The translations under genes were made by a program, and so were the position numbers. The notes under the pieces were generated by a model. It did not search any database. It had not been told where the DNA came from and saw only the letters and a program-made list of their open reading frames with translations. From Dongia_A sp039808885 (GTDB lineage: Bacteria; Pseudomonadota; Alphaproteobacteria; Dongiales; Dongiaceae), in assembly GCA_039808885.1 (NCBI GenBank), contig JBDHTX010000007.1:94115-158114 (forward strand): a stretch of 64,000 nucleotides of DNA, read 5' to 3'. Position 1 is the stretch's first letter. Every line of letters begins with the position of its first letter. Below, piece after piece: positions 8,081 to 17,470 of the stretch.

Positions 8081-9616
8081 ATGGCGGAAGCGATGACCAG
8101 ACGGCGCGGCGGCACCCAGGGCCGGCATCACGAGCGCGGCAGCGCCCCGCTCGCCCAGCTGCGGCCGGTGAACCGGCGCATCCCCGAATACGCCTATTTC
8201 ACCGAGGAGGGGCTGGATCGCATCCACGGAGCCTCGATGACCATCCTGGAGGAGGTCGGCGTCGAGTTCCGCGACCCGGTCGCGCTCGAAGCCTGGAAGA
8301 AGGCGCGCGCCAAGATCGTCGGCGAACGCGTGCACATCGATCGCGGCCTGCTGATGGAGCTGCTGTCGCATGCCCCGGCGAGCTTCGTGCAGCATGCGCG
8401 CAACCCGGAGCGCAGCGTGCCGGTCGGCGGCCGCAACACCATCTTCGTGCCGACCTATGGCTCGCCCTTCGTGCGCGACTTCGAGAACAAGCGGCGCTAC
8501 GGCACGCTGGAGGATCTGCAGAACTTCGTGAAGCTCGCCTACCTGTCGCCCAACATCCACCACAGCGGCGGCGTGATCTGCGAGCCGGTGGACGTGCCGG
8601 TGCCGAAGCGGCACCTCGACATCGTCTACAGCCACATCAAGTATTCCGACAAACCCTATATGGGCATCGTCACCGCGCCGGAGCGCGCCGAGGATTGCGT
8701 GCGGATGGCGCGCATCCTGTTCGGCGACGCCTTCATCGACGCCGGCAACACGGTGATGGCCTCGATCGTCAACTGCAACTCGCCGCTGGTCTGGGACGAG
8801 ACCATGCTCTCGGCGCTGCGCGTCTATGCCCGCGCCAACCAGGCGGTGCTGGTGACGCCCTTCATCATGGCCGGCGCCATGGCCCCCGCCTCCACCGCCG
8901 GCGCCATCGCGCAATTGAACGCCGAGGCCTTGGCCGGCATCGCCTATGCGCAGCTGGAGCGGCCGGGATCGCCGATGATCTATGGCAGCTTCGTCACCAC
9001 CGTCTCCATGCAATCCGGCGCGCCGATGATGGGCACGGCGGAGCCGGCGATGATGATCTATGCCTGCTGCCAGCTGGCGCGGCGCTACAAGCTGCCGGTG
9101 CGCACCGGCGGCATGTTGAACGGCTCGAAGATCGCCGACGCCCAGGCGGCCTACGAATCCATGGGCACAATGATCCCGACCATCATGGCCGGCACCAATT
9201 TCGTCATGCACACGGCGGGCTGGCTCGAGGCCGGGCTTTCCGCCGGCTACGCCAAGTTCATGCTCGACGTCGACCAGCTCGCCTCGCTGCAGATCTTCGC
9301 CGAGGGGCCGGACCTCTCCGACGAGGCGCTGGCGCTGGAGGCGGTGCGCGAGGTCGGGCCCGGCGGCCACTATCTCGGCTGCGCGCACACCCAGCGCAAT
9401 TTCAAGACCGCCTTCTACACGTCGACCATCGCCGACAACAACAGCTTCGAGCAATGGGAAGCCGAGGGCGCCCGCGACGCCAATCAGCGCGCGGCGGAGC
9501 GGGCCCGCAAGCTGCTGGCGCAATACGAGGCGCCGCCGCTCGACCCCGGCATCGACGAGGCGCTTAAGGATTTCATCGCCCGCAAGAAGGCGGGCTTGCC
9601 GGACAACGTACGCTAG
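8081..9616 (+). CDS. Trimethylamine methyltransferase (MttB) family protein, non-pyrrolysine type
   Basis: 511 residues of the MttB superfamily: TIM-barrel enzymes that move a methyl group from a quaternary or tertiary amine to a corrinoid protein. There is no in-frame amber codon, so it belongs to the non-pyrrolysine branch, whose characterised members use compounds such as glycine betaine; the actual substrate cannot be read from the sequence. Family-like segments include FTEEGLDRIHGASMTILEEVG near the N-terminus and the GGMLNGSKIADAQAAYES region. Start ATG at 8081 has a purine-rich GGGAGCGAGA upstream; a longer frame from 7997 is unlikely. No corrinoid-binding or reactivase gene is adjacent. 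The zinc alcohol dehydrogenase follows 15 bases later. Confidence 0.8.
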   Translation: MAEAMTRRRGGTQGRHHERGSAPLAQLRPVNRRIPEYAYFTEEGLDRIHGASMTILEEVGVEFRDPVALEAWKKARAKIVGERVHIDRGLLMELLSHAPASFVQHARNPERSVPVGGRNTIFVPTYGSPFVRDFENKRRYGTLEDLQNFVKLAYLSPNIHHSGGVICEPVDVPVPKRHLDIVYSHIKYSDKPYMGIVTAPERAEDCVRMARILFGDAFIDAGNTVMASIVNCNSPLVWDETMLSALRVYARANQAVLVTPFIMAGAMAPASTAGAIAQLNAEALAGIAYAQLERPGSPMIYGSFVTTVSMQSGAPMMGTAEPAMMIYACCQLARRYKLPVRTGGMLNGSKIADAQAAYESMGTMIPTIMAGTNFVMHTAGWLEAGLSAGYAKFMLDVDQLASLQIFAEGPDLSDEALALEAVREVGPGGHYLGCAHTQRNFKTAFYTSTIADNNSFEQWEAEGARDANQRAAERARKLLAQYEAPPLDPGIDEALKDFIARKKAGLPDNVR

Positions 9617-9631
9617 CCCAAACTTCGCGCC

Positions 9632-10618
9632 ATGCGCGCGATGATCCTGGACCGGCCGGGCGCGGAACTGCGCCTCGGCGAGATCGAGCTTGGCCGCCCC
9701 GGGCCGGGGCAGGTGCTGATCGAGCTCGAGGCCTGCGGTGTGTGCCGCACCGATCTCCACGTCGTCGATGGCGAGCTGCCGGATCCGACCCTGCCCCTCG
9801 TGCCCGGTCACGAGGCGATCGGCCGCGTGGCCGAGCTGGGCAGCGGCGTCCTGCAATTCCGCCTCGGCGATCGGGTCGGCGTGCCGTGGCTGGGCCACAC
9901 CTGCGGCATCTGCGACTTCTGCCGCCGCGGCGAGGAGAACCTCTGCCCCGAGGCGCGCTTCACCGGCTATCACCGCCATGGCGGCTATGCCGAGCGCATG
10001 ATCGCCGATGCTGCCTTCTGCTTCGCGCTCGACCCGAAGCTCGACGCCGCGGCAGCCGCACCGCTGATGTGCGCGGGATTGATCGGCTACCGCGCCTATC
10101 GCCTGGCGGGGCCGGCGCAGAAGCTCGGCCTCTATGGCTTCGGGGCCGCCGCGCATATCCTGGCCCAGGTGGCCACGCAGCAGGGCCGCAAGGTCTTCGC
10201 CTTCACCCGCGCCGGCGACGCGGCGGCGCAGCAGCTGGCGCGGTCGCTGGGCGCGGTGTGGACCGGCGCCTCGGAGGAGATGCCGCCGGAGCCGCTCGAC
10301 GCGGCGATCCTGTTCGCGCCGGTCGGCGCGCTGGTGCCGCTGGCGCTCAAAGCCGTGCGGCCCGGCGGCAGCGTCGTCTGCGCCGGCATCCACATGAGCG
10401 ACATCCCGAGCTTCCCCTATCGCCTGCTGTGGCGGGAGCGCGTGCTGCGCTCGGTGGCGAATCTCACGCGGCGCGACGGCGAGGAATTCCTCGCCCTCGC
10501 CGGCACACTGAAGATCGCGACGCAGATCGAGCGGCATCCGCTCGCAGCGGCGAATCAGGCGCTGAGTCGCCTGCGCGATGGCCGCGTCAGCGGCGCGGCC
10601 GTGCTCATCTGTCACTGA
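9632..10618 (+). CDS. Zinc-dependent alcohol dehydrogenase
   Basis: 328 residues, medium-chain dehydrogenase/reductase family. It oxidises an alcohol (or reduces an aldehyde) with NAD(P). Catalytic-zinc residues C38 (in CRTDLH) and H60-E61 (PGHEAIG) are present, and the four structural-zinc cysteines lie in CGICDFCRRGEENLC (C91, C94, C97, C105). A Rossmann-type glycine motif GLYGFGAAAH follows near residue 170. Substrate unknown. It is 15 bases after the MttB-like gene, so an operon with a shared substrate path is likely, for example handling an aldehyde or alcohol derived from a methylated amine; that link is inference. Confidence 0.85.
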   Translation: MRAMILDRPGAELRLGEIELGRPGPGQVLIELEACGVCRTDLHVVDGELPDPTLPLVPGHEAIGRVAELGSGVLQFRLGDRVGVPWLGHTCGICDFCRRGEENLCPEARFTGYHRHGGYAERMIADAAFCFALDPKLDAAAAAPLMCAGLIGYRAYRLAGPAQKLGLYGFGAAAHILAQVATQQGRKVFAFTRAGDAAAQQLARSLGAVWTGASEEMPPEPLDAAILFAPVGALVPLALKAVRPGGSVVCAGIHMSDIPSFPYRLLWRERVLRSVANLTRRDGEEFLALAGTLKIATQIERHPLAAANQALSRLRDGRVSGAAVLICH

Positions 10619-10807
10619 TATCCCACAAGCTGCGATCTCTCGGTCACAGCTTTCTACACACATCAGTGCAACCTTCGATGCCGCGCCGTGTTTGTCTCCG
10701 CGACGGGCCGCTTTGGGTTGATCCGCCTGGATGAAGTACCTAGGCTCAGTTCCAGCGTCGCGACTGGAGCGAACTCGTCGCGGCCAAAATTGGAAAATTG
10801 GGGCGGC

Positions 10808-12619
10808 ATGGCTGATCGAAATCTCGAGCTCGGCGTCATTGGCAATTGCGCGATCGCGGCCCTGGTCGATCCCGACGGCGCCATCGTGTGGTCCTGCTTC
10901 CCGCGCCTGGACAAGGATCCGGTGTTCTGCGCGCTGCTGATGAACGGCGCCGGCGCGCAGGATTCCAGCCATGGGGGCGACGGCGGCTTCGCCATCGAGC
11001 TCAAGGACCACAGCACCTCGACGCAGCGCTACCTCGACAATTCGGCGATCCTGGAGACCGTGCTGGCAGACCAGGCGGGCAACGCGGTGGAGATCACCGA
11101 CTTCTGCCCGCGTTTCCAGCGTTTCGGCCGCATCTATCGGCCGCCCACCATCATCCGCCGGGTGCGTGCCATCTCAGGGAGGCCGATCGTCACCGTGCGG
11201 GTCAGGCCACGCATGGCCTATGGCGCCATCGCGCCGGAGATCACCCGGGGCAGCAACCACATGCGCTTCGTCGGGCCGAACCATGTGCTGCGCCTCACCA
11301 CCAATGCGCCGATCTCCTATCTGCTGGAGGCACGCAGCTTTCGCCTCGGCGAGGAGCTGTGGTTCGTGCTCGGCGACGACGAGGTTGTGCCGCAGGACAT
11401 CGCCGATTTCGGCCGCAATCACCTGGAGGCGACGCTCGACCACTGGCAGACCTGGGTGCGGGGCTTGTCGATTCCGTTCGAGTGGCAGGAGGCGGTGATC
11501 CGCGCCGCCATCACGCTGAAGCTGTGCAACTACGAGGAGACCGGCGCCATCGTCGCCGCCCTCACCACCTCGATCCCCGAGGCGCCGGGCAGCCAGCGCA
11601 ACTGGGACTATCGCTTCTGCTGGATCCGCGATGCCTTCTTCGTCATCCGGGCGCTGAACAGCCTGGGCGTCACGCGGACGATGGAGGATTACGTCCGCTT
11701 CATCACCGACATCGTCGACGACACCCGCGACGGCGGATTGCAGCCGGTCTACGGCATCTCGCGCGAGTCGCACCTGGAGGAGGTCATCGCCGGCAGCCTG
11801 GCCGGCTTTCGCGGCATGGGTCCGGTCAGAATCGGCAACCAGGCCTATGTCCAGGTGCAGAACGACGTCTATGGCGGGCTGGTCCTGGCCTGCACGCATG
11901 TGTTCTTCGACCGGCGCCTGATCCGGCAATCGGCCAATCACGCCCTGTTCGAGCAGCTCGAGGAAGTGGGACGGCGCGCCGAGTCGGCGTTCGACCAGCC
12001 GGATGCCGGGCCGTGGGAGCTGCGCAATTCCGCGGCCATCCATACCTTCTCCGCCATCATGAGCTGGGCGGCCTGCGACCGGCTGGCCAAGATCGCCGCC
12101 AGCCTCGGCCGCGCCGACCGGGTGGAGCGGTGGCGCAAGGCGGCCGATCGCCTGCATGCCACCATCCTGGAGCGGGCGTGGAACAAGCAGCGCAACTCGC
12201 TGGTCTCGCGCTTCGACGGCGATTCGCTCGACGCCAGCCTGCTGCTGGTCCAGCCGCTCGGCTTCCTCGCCGCCGACGACCCGCGGTTCCGCGGCACGGT
12301 CGCGGCGATCGGCGCCGAGCTGAAGCACGGCGACTTCATCTATCGCTATGTCGAGGCCGACGATTTCGGCCGGCCGGAGACCGCCTTCACCATCTGCACC
12401 TTCTGGTACATCGACGCGCTCGCCGCCATCGGCCGGCGGGACGAGGCCCGCGCGCTGTTCGAGCTCATGCTCGCGCGGCGCAACCGCCATGGCCTGCTCT
12501 CCGAGGACATCGCGCCGGCCAGCGGCGAGCTGTGGGGCAATTATCCGCAGACCTATTCCCTGGTCGGGCTGATCAACTCGGCGATGAAGCTGAGCCAGTC
12601 CTGGGAGGAGGCTTCATGA
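10808..12619 (+). CDS. Glycoside hydrolase family 15 protein (trehalase/glucoamylase-like)
   Basis: 603 residues with the GH15 (alpha/alpha)6 barrel preceded by the N-terminal beta-sandwich seen in bacterial members. Recognisable parts are NWDYRFCWIRDAFF, the GGLQPVYGI segment, the EVIAGSLAGFRGMGPVRIGNQAY segment, and the C-terminal catalytic region SEDIAPASGELWGNYPQTYS. GH15 enzymes release glucose from alpha-glucosides; some bacterial ones are trehalases. Coupling to otsA by an ATGA overlap favours a trehalose-related role, but glucoamylase activity cannot be excluded. ATG at 10808 is preferred to an upstream in-frame start at 10688, which adds a non-conserved 40-residue leader. The 189 bases before it hold no gene that I can see. 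Confidence 0.85.
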   Translation: MADRNLELGVIGNCAIAALVDPDGAIVWSCFPRLDKDPVFCALLMNGAGAQDSSHGGDGGFAIELKDHSTSTQRYLDNSAILETVLADQAGNAVEITDFCPRFQRFGRIYRPPTIIRRVRAISGRPIVTVRVRPRMAYGAIAPEITRGSNHMRFVGPNHVLRLTTNAPISYLLEARSFRLGEELWFVLGDDEVVPQDIADFGRNHLEATLDHWQTWVRGLSIPFEWQEAVIRAAITLKLCNYEETGAIVAALTTSIPEAPGSQRNWDYRFCWIRDAFFVIRALNSLGVTRTMEDYVRFITDIVDDTRDGGLQPVYGISRESHLEEVIAGSLAGFRGMGPVRIGNQAYVQVQNDVYGGLVLACTHVFFDRRLIRQSANHALFEQLEEVGRRAESAFDQPDAGPWELRNSAAIHTFSAIMSWAACDRLAKIAASLGRADRVERWRKAADRLHATILERAWNKQRNSLVSRFDGDSLDASLLLVQPLGFLAADDPRFRGTVAAIGAELKHGDFIYRYVEADDFGRPETAFTICTFWYIDALAAIGRRDEARALFELMLARRNRHGLLSEDIAPASGELWGNYPQTYSLVGLINSAMKLSQSWEEAS

Positions 12620-14040
12620 GCCGCCTGGTTGTCGTCTCCAACCGCGTCTCGCTTCCCGCCGAGCGCACGCAGCGCGCCGGCGGCCTCGCCGTCGCCATCC
12701 GCGAAGCGCTTGAGCGCAACGGGGGCATGTGGTTCGGCTGGAGCGGCGAGACGCCCGAAGCGCCGGCGCCGGAGGCCAAGCGGGTCCGCAGGGGCAATGT
12801 CGATTATGCCGTCATCGACCTGGCGCCGGCCGAGTTCGAGGGCTTCTACAACGGCTACGCCAATTCCACGCTGTGGCCGCTGTTCCACTACCGGCTCGGC
12901 CTGGTGGCGTTCCAGCGCGCGGACTTCAAGACCTACATGGCGGTGAACGCGCGCTTCGCCGCATCGCTGCAGCCGCTGCTGCGGCCCGACGACGTCATCT
13001 GGATCCACGACTACCAGCTGCTGCCGCTGGCCGGCGAATTGCGCAGGCTGGGGGTGGCCAACCGCGTCGGCTTCTTCCTGCATATCCCGTTGCCCGGCGT
13101 CGACACCCTGGCGGTGCTGCCGGGCCTCGGCACGCTGATGCGCGGCCTGGCCGGCGCCGACCTGATCGGCTTCCAGACCGAGCGCGACCTGCGGAACTTC
13201 CATGACTTCGTGCGCCAGGAGGCAGGCGGCTCCATCGGCAGCGACGGGATCATCACCTGCTATGACCGCCGCCTGGAGGCCGGGGCCTTCCCGATCGGCA
13301 TCGATGCCGGCAACTTCACCGCCCTGGCCGAGAAGGCGATGGCGAAGCCGGATTGCCGCCAGTTGAAGCAGGGCCTCGGCAGCCGCAAGCTGATGATCGC
13401 CATCGACCGGCTCGACTACAGCAAGGGCATCCCGAACCGCTTCGAGGCCGGCGAGGAATTGCTGCGCGGCCATCCGGAGCATCGCGGCGGGGTCGACCTG
13501 GTGCAGATCGCCTCGCCCAGCCGCTCCGAGGTCGCGTCCTATCGCGACCTGCGGCGGGAGATCGACCGCCTCAGCGGCCGCATCAACAGCGCCTTCGCCG
13601 ACCTGGACTGGACGCCGATCCGCTATCTGGCGCGCACCTATCCGCGCCCGGCCCTGGCCGGGTTCTGCCGCGTCGCCCGCGTCGGGCTGGTGACGCCGCT
13701 GCGCGACGGCATGAACCTGGTGGCCAAGGAATACATCGCCGCTCAGGACCCGGCCGATCCCGGGGTTCTCGTGCTCTCGCGCTTCGCCGGCGCGGCGGCG
13801 CAACTGACCAGCGCGCTCATCGTCAACCCTTACGACGTCGACCAGTGCGCCCAGGCGATGCACCGGGCCCTGACCATGCCGTTGGACGAACGCAAGGAGC
13901 GCTGGCGCGCCGCCATGACCAGCGTCGAGCGCCATGACGTGCGCTGGTGGTGGGCCGGCTTCACCACGCGCCTGCGCAACGGGCGCGGCAACGGCGGCAA
14001 CGCGCTGGGCCGTTTCGGAGTGCTCGTCCCCTCCGATTGA
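12616..14040 (+). CDS. otsA: Alpha,alpha-trehalose-phosphate synthase (OtsA)
   Basis: 474 residues, GT20 family. It makes trehalose 6-phosphate from UDP-glucose and glucose 6-phosphate in the cytoplasm. The N-terminal glycine loop RAGGLAVAI, the WIHDYQLLPLAGELR segment, DRLDYSKGI and the C-terminal DGMNLVAKEY segment are all present, and the length is normal. Start ATG at 12616 overlaps the GH15 stop by four bases and is preceded by GGGAGGAGGC. The phosphatase gene otsB lies just downstream on the opposite strand, with 7 bases between the stop codons, so the two are transcribed separately. Confidence 0.95.
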   Translation: MSRLVVVSNRVSLPAERTQRAGGLAVAIREALERNGGMWFGWSGETPEAPAPEAKRVRRGNVDYAVIDLAPAEFEGFYNGYANSTLWPLFHYRLGLVAFQRADFKTYMAVNARFAASLQPLLRPDDVIWIHDYQLLPLAGELRRLGVANRVGFFLHIPLPGVDTLAVLPGLGTLMRGLAGADLIGFQTERDLRNFHDFVRQEAGGSIGSDGIITCYDRRLEAGAFPIGIDAGNFTALAEKAMAKPDCRQLKQGLGSRKLMIAIDRLDYSKGIPNRFEAGEELLRGHPEHRGGVDLVQIASPSRSEVASYRDLRREIDRLSGRINSAFADLDWTPIRYLARTYPRPALAGFCRVARVGLVTPLRDGMNLVAKEYIAAQDPADPGVLVLSRFAGAAAQLTSALIVNPYDVDQCAQAMHRALTMPLDERKERWRAAMTSVERHDVRWWWAGFTTRLRNGRGNGGNALGRFGVLVPSD

Positions 14041-14047
14041 CCCGGAC

Positions 14048-14785
14048 CTAGGACGCCAGGCGCGCCAGCAGGCGGAGAACGTCGGCGGGGGAACCGAGCT
14101 GGCGCGTGGCGCGCGTCGGTCGCCGGTCGCCGACGATGATCGCCGCGCCGCCCAGTTCGATCGCCGCGGCGAAGCCGTCCTCGTCGGTCACGTCGTCGCC
14201 GATGAACAGCGGCCGGCGGCCCTGGAACGGCGCCGCCGTCATCAGCCGGCGCACCGCTTCGCCCTTGTTATGCGCGGGCGAACGGATCTCCAGCACATGG
14301 TCGCCCTGCAGCAGCGACAGGTCCGCCTGCGTCCGGCGGGCCAGCAGCGTTTCGAGCAGCCCGCGCAGTTCCGGCGCCAGCTGCGGAGCGCGGCGGTAGT
14401 GCACGGCGATGCCGGCGCGCTTCGGCTCGATCAGCACCGCCGGCCAGGCTCCGGTCAGGCGGACGATCTCGGCCAGCAGGGCCGCGAGGTCCGGCTGCGG
14501 TCCCGGCCGCAGGATCGCCTGGCCCGGCCCCAGGCGGTATTCCGCGCCGTGGCTGCCGGCCAGATACGCCACGGCACCGTCGGTCAACCGGTCGATGGAC
14601 TCGATTTCGCGCCCCGACACGATGCCGAGCGCCCCGCCGAGGCGCTTCGACGCGCCGGCCAGCAGCGACGGCAGCGCCGGATCCGGGCGCACCGAGGCGG
14701 GGTCCGCGGCGATCGGCACCAGGGTGCCGTCGACGTCGAGGAACAAAGCCAGGATGGCGAGGTTCTCCGGCAACTCGAAGGCCAT
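14048..14785 (-). CDS. otsB: Trehalose-phosphatase (OtsB)
   Basis: 245 residues, HAD superfamily type IIB. It removes phosphate from trehalose 6-phosphate to give trehalose. The nucleophile motif is DVDGTL (D17, D19), the SGREIES segment supplies motif II, and GDDVTDEDGF is the Mg-binding motif. Convergent with otsA; together they complete the OtsAB pathway, which usually provides osmotic and desiccation protection. Confidence 0.93.
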   Translation of the reverse strand: MAFELPENLAILALFLDVDGTLVPIAADPASVRPDPALPSLLAGASKRLGGALGIVSGREIESIDRLTDGAVAYLAGSHGAEYRLGPGQAILRPGPQPDLAALLAEIVRLTGAWPAVLIEPKRAGIAVHYRRAPQLAPELRGLLETLLARRTQADLSLLQGDHVLEIRSPAHNKGEAVRRLMTAAPFQGRRPLFIGDDVTDEDGFAAAIELGGAAIIVGDRRPTRATRQLGSPADVLRLLARLAS

Positions 14786-14870
14786 GCGCTTTGTCCTATC
14801 GTCGATTCGCCGCTGACTCTAAAGTCCCGCGATCCCTATCGGAAGACGCCGAACCCCGGAGCATTCGACC

Positions 14871-16496
14871 ATGGCCGTCACCCTCGCCTTCCACGGCGCC
14901 GCCGGAACCGTCACCGGCTCGCATTACGTGCTGGAAACGCCGCAGGCCCGCATCGCCGTCGATTGCGGCATGTTCCAGGGACCGAAGAGCCTGAAGGAGC
15001 TCAACTACCAGCAGTTCCCCACGCCCGCGGCGAAACTCGAGGCGGTGGTGCAGACCCACGCCCATATCGACCATTCCGGCATGCTGCCCAAGCTGGTGAA
15101 GACGGGCTTCCGCGGGCCGATCTACGCGACCGAGGGCACGCGCGACCTGCTGGAATGGATGCTGCCCGATTCCGCCGGCATCCAGGAATCGGAGGTCGAC
15201 CAGTTGAACCGGCAGAACCGCCGGCGCGGCCAGGACGCGGTCGAGCCGATCTACACGACCGAGGACGCCCAGCGCGCCGCGAAGCAGATCGTGCCGGTCG
15301 AGTACGATTCCTGGCAGCAGGTGGCGCGCGGCATTCGCGGCCGCTGGTGGAATGCCGGACACATCCTGGGCTCGGCCTCGGTGGAGCTCGAGGTGGAAAC
15401 AGGGAACGCGAAGCTGCCGCGCCTCGGCATCCTGTTCTCCGGCGACATCGGCCCGCGCGTGGGCGCGCTGCAGATGCCGGCGCGCGGGCCGCAGGGCATG
15501 GATTACGTGCTCTGCGAATCCACCTATGGCGATCGCGAACGCGAGGACCTGGACGACGACCGCCGGCGCGCCATCCTGGAAAAGGAAGTGAAGACCGCGC
15601 TGGATCGCGGCGGCAACCTGCTGATTCCCGCCTTCGCCATCGAGCGCAGCCAGGAGCTGCTCGGCGACCTCATCTATCTGATGGTGCGGCGGCGCCTGCC
15701 CAGGTCGCCGATCTATCTCGATTCGCCGCTGGCGATCCGCGCCACCGAGGTGTTCGAGCGTCATCTGAGCTCGATGGACGACGTCGACAACGGCGGAGAG
15801 AGCCCGTTCCGCGCGCCCAACGTGCATTTCGTCCAGTCGGTCGAGCAGAGCCAGGCGATCAACCGCATCACCGGCGGCGCCATCATCATCGCCTCCAGCG
15901 GCATGTGCGACGCCGGGCGCATTCGCCACCATCTGCGCCACAACATCTGGCGGCCGCAGACGACGGTGCTGCTCATCGGCTACCAGGCGCCGGGCACCCT
16001 CGGCCGCCTGCTGCAGGACGGCGCCGCCAGGGTCAAGCTGATGGGCGAGGAGATCGAGGTGAAGGCGCAGGTGCGCAAGCTGGAGATCTATTCCGGCCAC
16101 GGCGACCGCGGCGACCTGCGTACCTGGGTCGAGGCGCGGCTGCCGATCAAGCGCGGGCTGTTCCTGGTGCATGGCGAGACCGCGGCGCTCGCCGCGATGC
16201 GCGACAACGTGCTGTCGCTGGGGCTGGAGCCGGAACGCGTGATCCTGCCGGAGCTTGACCAGCGTTTCCAGCTCGACCGCGAGGCCGGCGCGCTGGCGCT
16301 GGAAGGCGGCAGGCGCCTGTCGCCCGCCGGCGCCGACGCGCTCAAGCTCGGCTGGGACTGGCACAACGAGCTTTCCGCCGTGTCGCTCGACCTGCGTCGC
16401 GAACTCGACGAGCTCAGCGACGACAAGGCGCGCATGGCGCTGCTCAAGGACCTGCGGCGGATGCTGGAGAAGACCGGTTCAGGCGCGAAGCGCTGA
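14871..16496 (+). CDS. Metallo-beta-lactamase/beta-CASP hydrolase with RNA-specificity domain
   Basis: 541 residues with an MBL fold carrying THAHIDHSG (H63, H65, D67, H68), a beta-CASP insert and a C-terminal RMMBL segment with SGHGDRGDL. This is the architecture of archaeal/bacterial CPSF73-like proteins, which are zinc-dependent nucleases or predicted exonucleases acting on RNA. The ESTYGDRERED and IASSGMCDAGRIRHH motifs are typical. Start ATG at 14871 follows GGAGCATTCGACC. Its last 18 bases overlap the 3' end of the opposing LysR-type gene. The target RNA is unknown. Confidence 0.88.
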   Translation: MAVTLAFHGAAGTVTGSHYVLETPQARIAVDCGMFQGPKSLKELNYQQFPTPAAKLEAVVQTHAHIDHSGMLPKLVKTGFRGPIYATEGTRDLLEWMLPDSAGIQESEVDQLNRQNRRRGQDAVEPIYTTEDAQRAAKQIVPVEYDSWQQVARGIRGRWWNAGHILGSASVELEVETGNAKLPRLGILFSGDIGPRVGALQMPARGPQGMDYVLCESTYGDREREDLDDDRRRAILEKEVKTALDRGGNLLIPAFAIERSQELLGDLIYLMVRRRLPRSPIYLDSPLAIRATEVFERHLSSMDDVDNGGESPFRAPNVHFVQSVEQSQAINRITGGAIIIASSGMCDAGRIRHHLRHNIWRPQTTVLLIGYQAPGTLGRLLQDGAARVKLMGEEIEVKAQVRKLEIYSGHGDRGDLRTWVEARLPIKRGLFLVHGETAALAAMRDNVLSLGLEPERVILPELDQRFQLDREAGALALEGGRRLSPAGADALKLGWDWHNELSAVSLDLRRELDELSDDKARMALLKDLRRMLEKTGSGAKR

Positions 16497-17351
16497 TTTC
16501 GCGACCTGCTCGATGCGCGCGGCGACGGCGCCGACCGCCGGCGTGCGGGTGCTGTCCGCCGCGCCGATCAGCCAAAGCGGGCGCTTCAGCACCGAGACCT
16601 CGCCGACGCGCTGCAGGCGCGGATGGCGGTCGCCCATCAGATGCGGCAGCACCACGCGGGCGGCGCCGCTGGCCGCGATGACCGCGAGGGTTTCGAGCTT
16701 GCCGGCGCGGAACTGGATGCCGCCGGCCCTGGCCGTGGCCTCGACGAAGCGCACCTCCGGCAGCGGCGCCAGGGCCGCGTCGAGCGCCGCCCAGGGCAGC
16801 TTCGCCGGGTCGACATCGATCGCCGCATAGACGGCGTAGCGCACCCAGGCGACCTGCCTTGCGCCCTTGCGCGCGCCCTGCGGCGGCCCGAGGCGCAGGG
16901 CGAGATCGGCCTCGCGCCGCGCCAGGTTGAGGTTCTTGTCCTCCACCAGGAACTCGAGGGCGAAATCGGGCGCCGCCAGGAAGCGCGCCTGCGGCGCCAG
17001 CAGGTGGTCGCAGAGAAAGGCCACCGTGGTGATGCGCACGGGGCGCCGCGGCGTTCTTGTGCCACGGCCGGTGACGAGACTGCGCGCCTCGTCGAGCCGG
17101 CGGGCCGCCTCGGCCAGCTGCGGCAGCAGCGCGCGGCAGGCGATGGTCGGCTCTAGGCGTCCGGCGCGCCGGGTCAGCAGCCGCCGGCCGAGCCGCGCCT
17201 CGAGCCGCGCCAGCCGCCGGCCGATCGTGGTGGCGTCGACGCGCAGCCGCGCCGCGGCGCCGCTCAGCGTGCCGGTCTCCACCGCGACAAGCAGCGTCTG
17301 CCAGCCCTCCCAATTGTCCCAGGCCGCCGGGTCAGTGCGGGAATTTTCCAT
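16479..17351 (-). CDS. LysR-family transcriptional regulator
   Basis: 290 residues: winged helix-turn-helix at about residues 12-70 (GTLSGAAARLRVDATTIGRRLARLEARLG) and a C-terminal effector-binding domain. Position 41-45 reads ATTIGRR, where common LysR proteins have a serine-rich recognition helix start. ATG at 17351 is chosen because GGAG lies ten bases upstream; a longer in-frame start at 17399 would reach into the divergent promoter. It is divergent from the isochorismatase-like gene (119 bases apart), the usual place for its regulatory target. Confidence 0.85.
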   Translation of the reverse strand: MENSRTDPAAWDNWEGWQTLLVAVETGTLSGAAARLRVDATTIGRRLARLEARLGRRLLTRRAGRLEPTIACRALLPQLAEAARRLDEARSLVTGRGTRTPRRPVRITTVAFLCDHLLAPQARFLAAPDFALEFLVEDKNLNLARREADLALRLGPPQGARKGARQVAWVRYAVYAAIDVDPAKLPWAALDAALAPLPEVRFVEATARAGGIQFRAGKLETLAVIAASGAARVVLPHLMGDRHPRLQRVGEVSVLKRPLWLIGAADSTRTPAVGAVAARIEQVAKSALRA

Positions 17352-17470
17352 GCCGCGCTCGCTCCATCCTGCAAAAATGCAGCCTGATGCCGGCGTCATT
17401 CGCCTGGGGCAGGCCGCCGCCCATGCCTATCCTCTCACCCGGTTCCATCATCCGGCAAGAGAGGTCCGCC

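Noticed and set aside
8081..9616. Pyrrolysine-containing trimethylamine methyltransferase
   Set aside because: There is no in-frame TAG within the gene, so it belongs to the non-pyrrolysine branch.
8045..11011. 988-residue open frame on the minus strand
   Set aside because: Antisense to the MttB-like, dehydrogenase and start of the GH15 genes; no recognisable domain.
10846..12615. Long N-terminal extension of the otsA frame
   Set aside because: The frame is open, but this part is the GH15 gene read out of frame; otsA starts at 12616 with a good ribosome-binding site.
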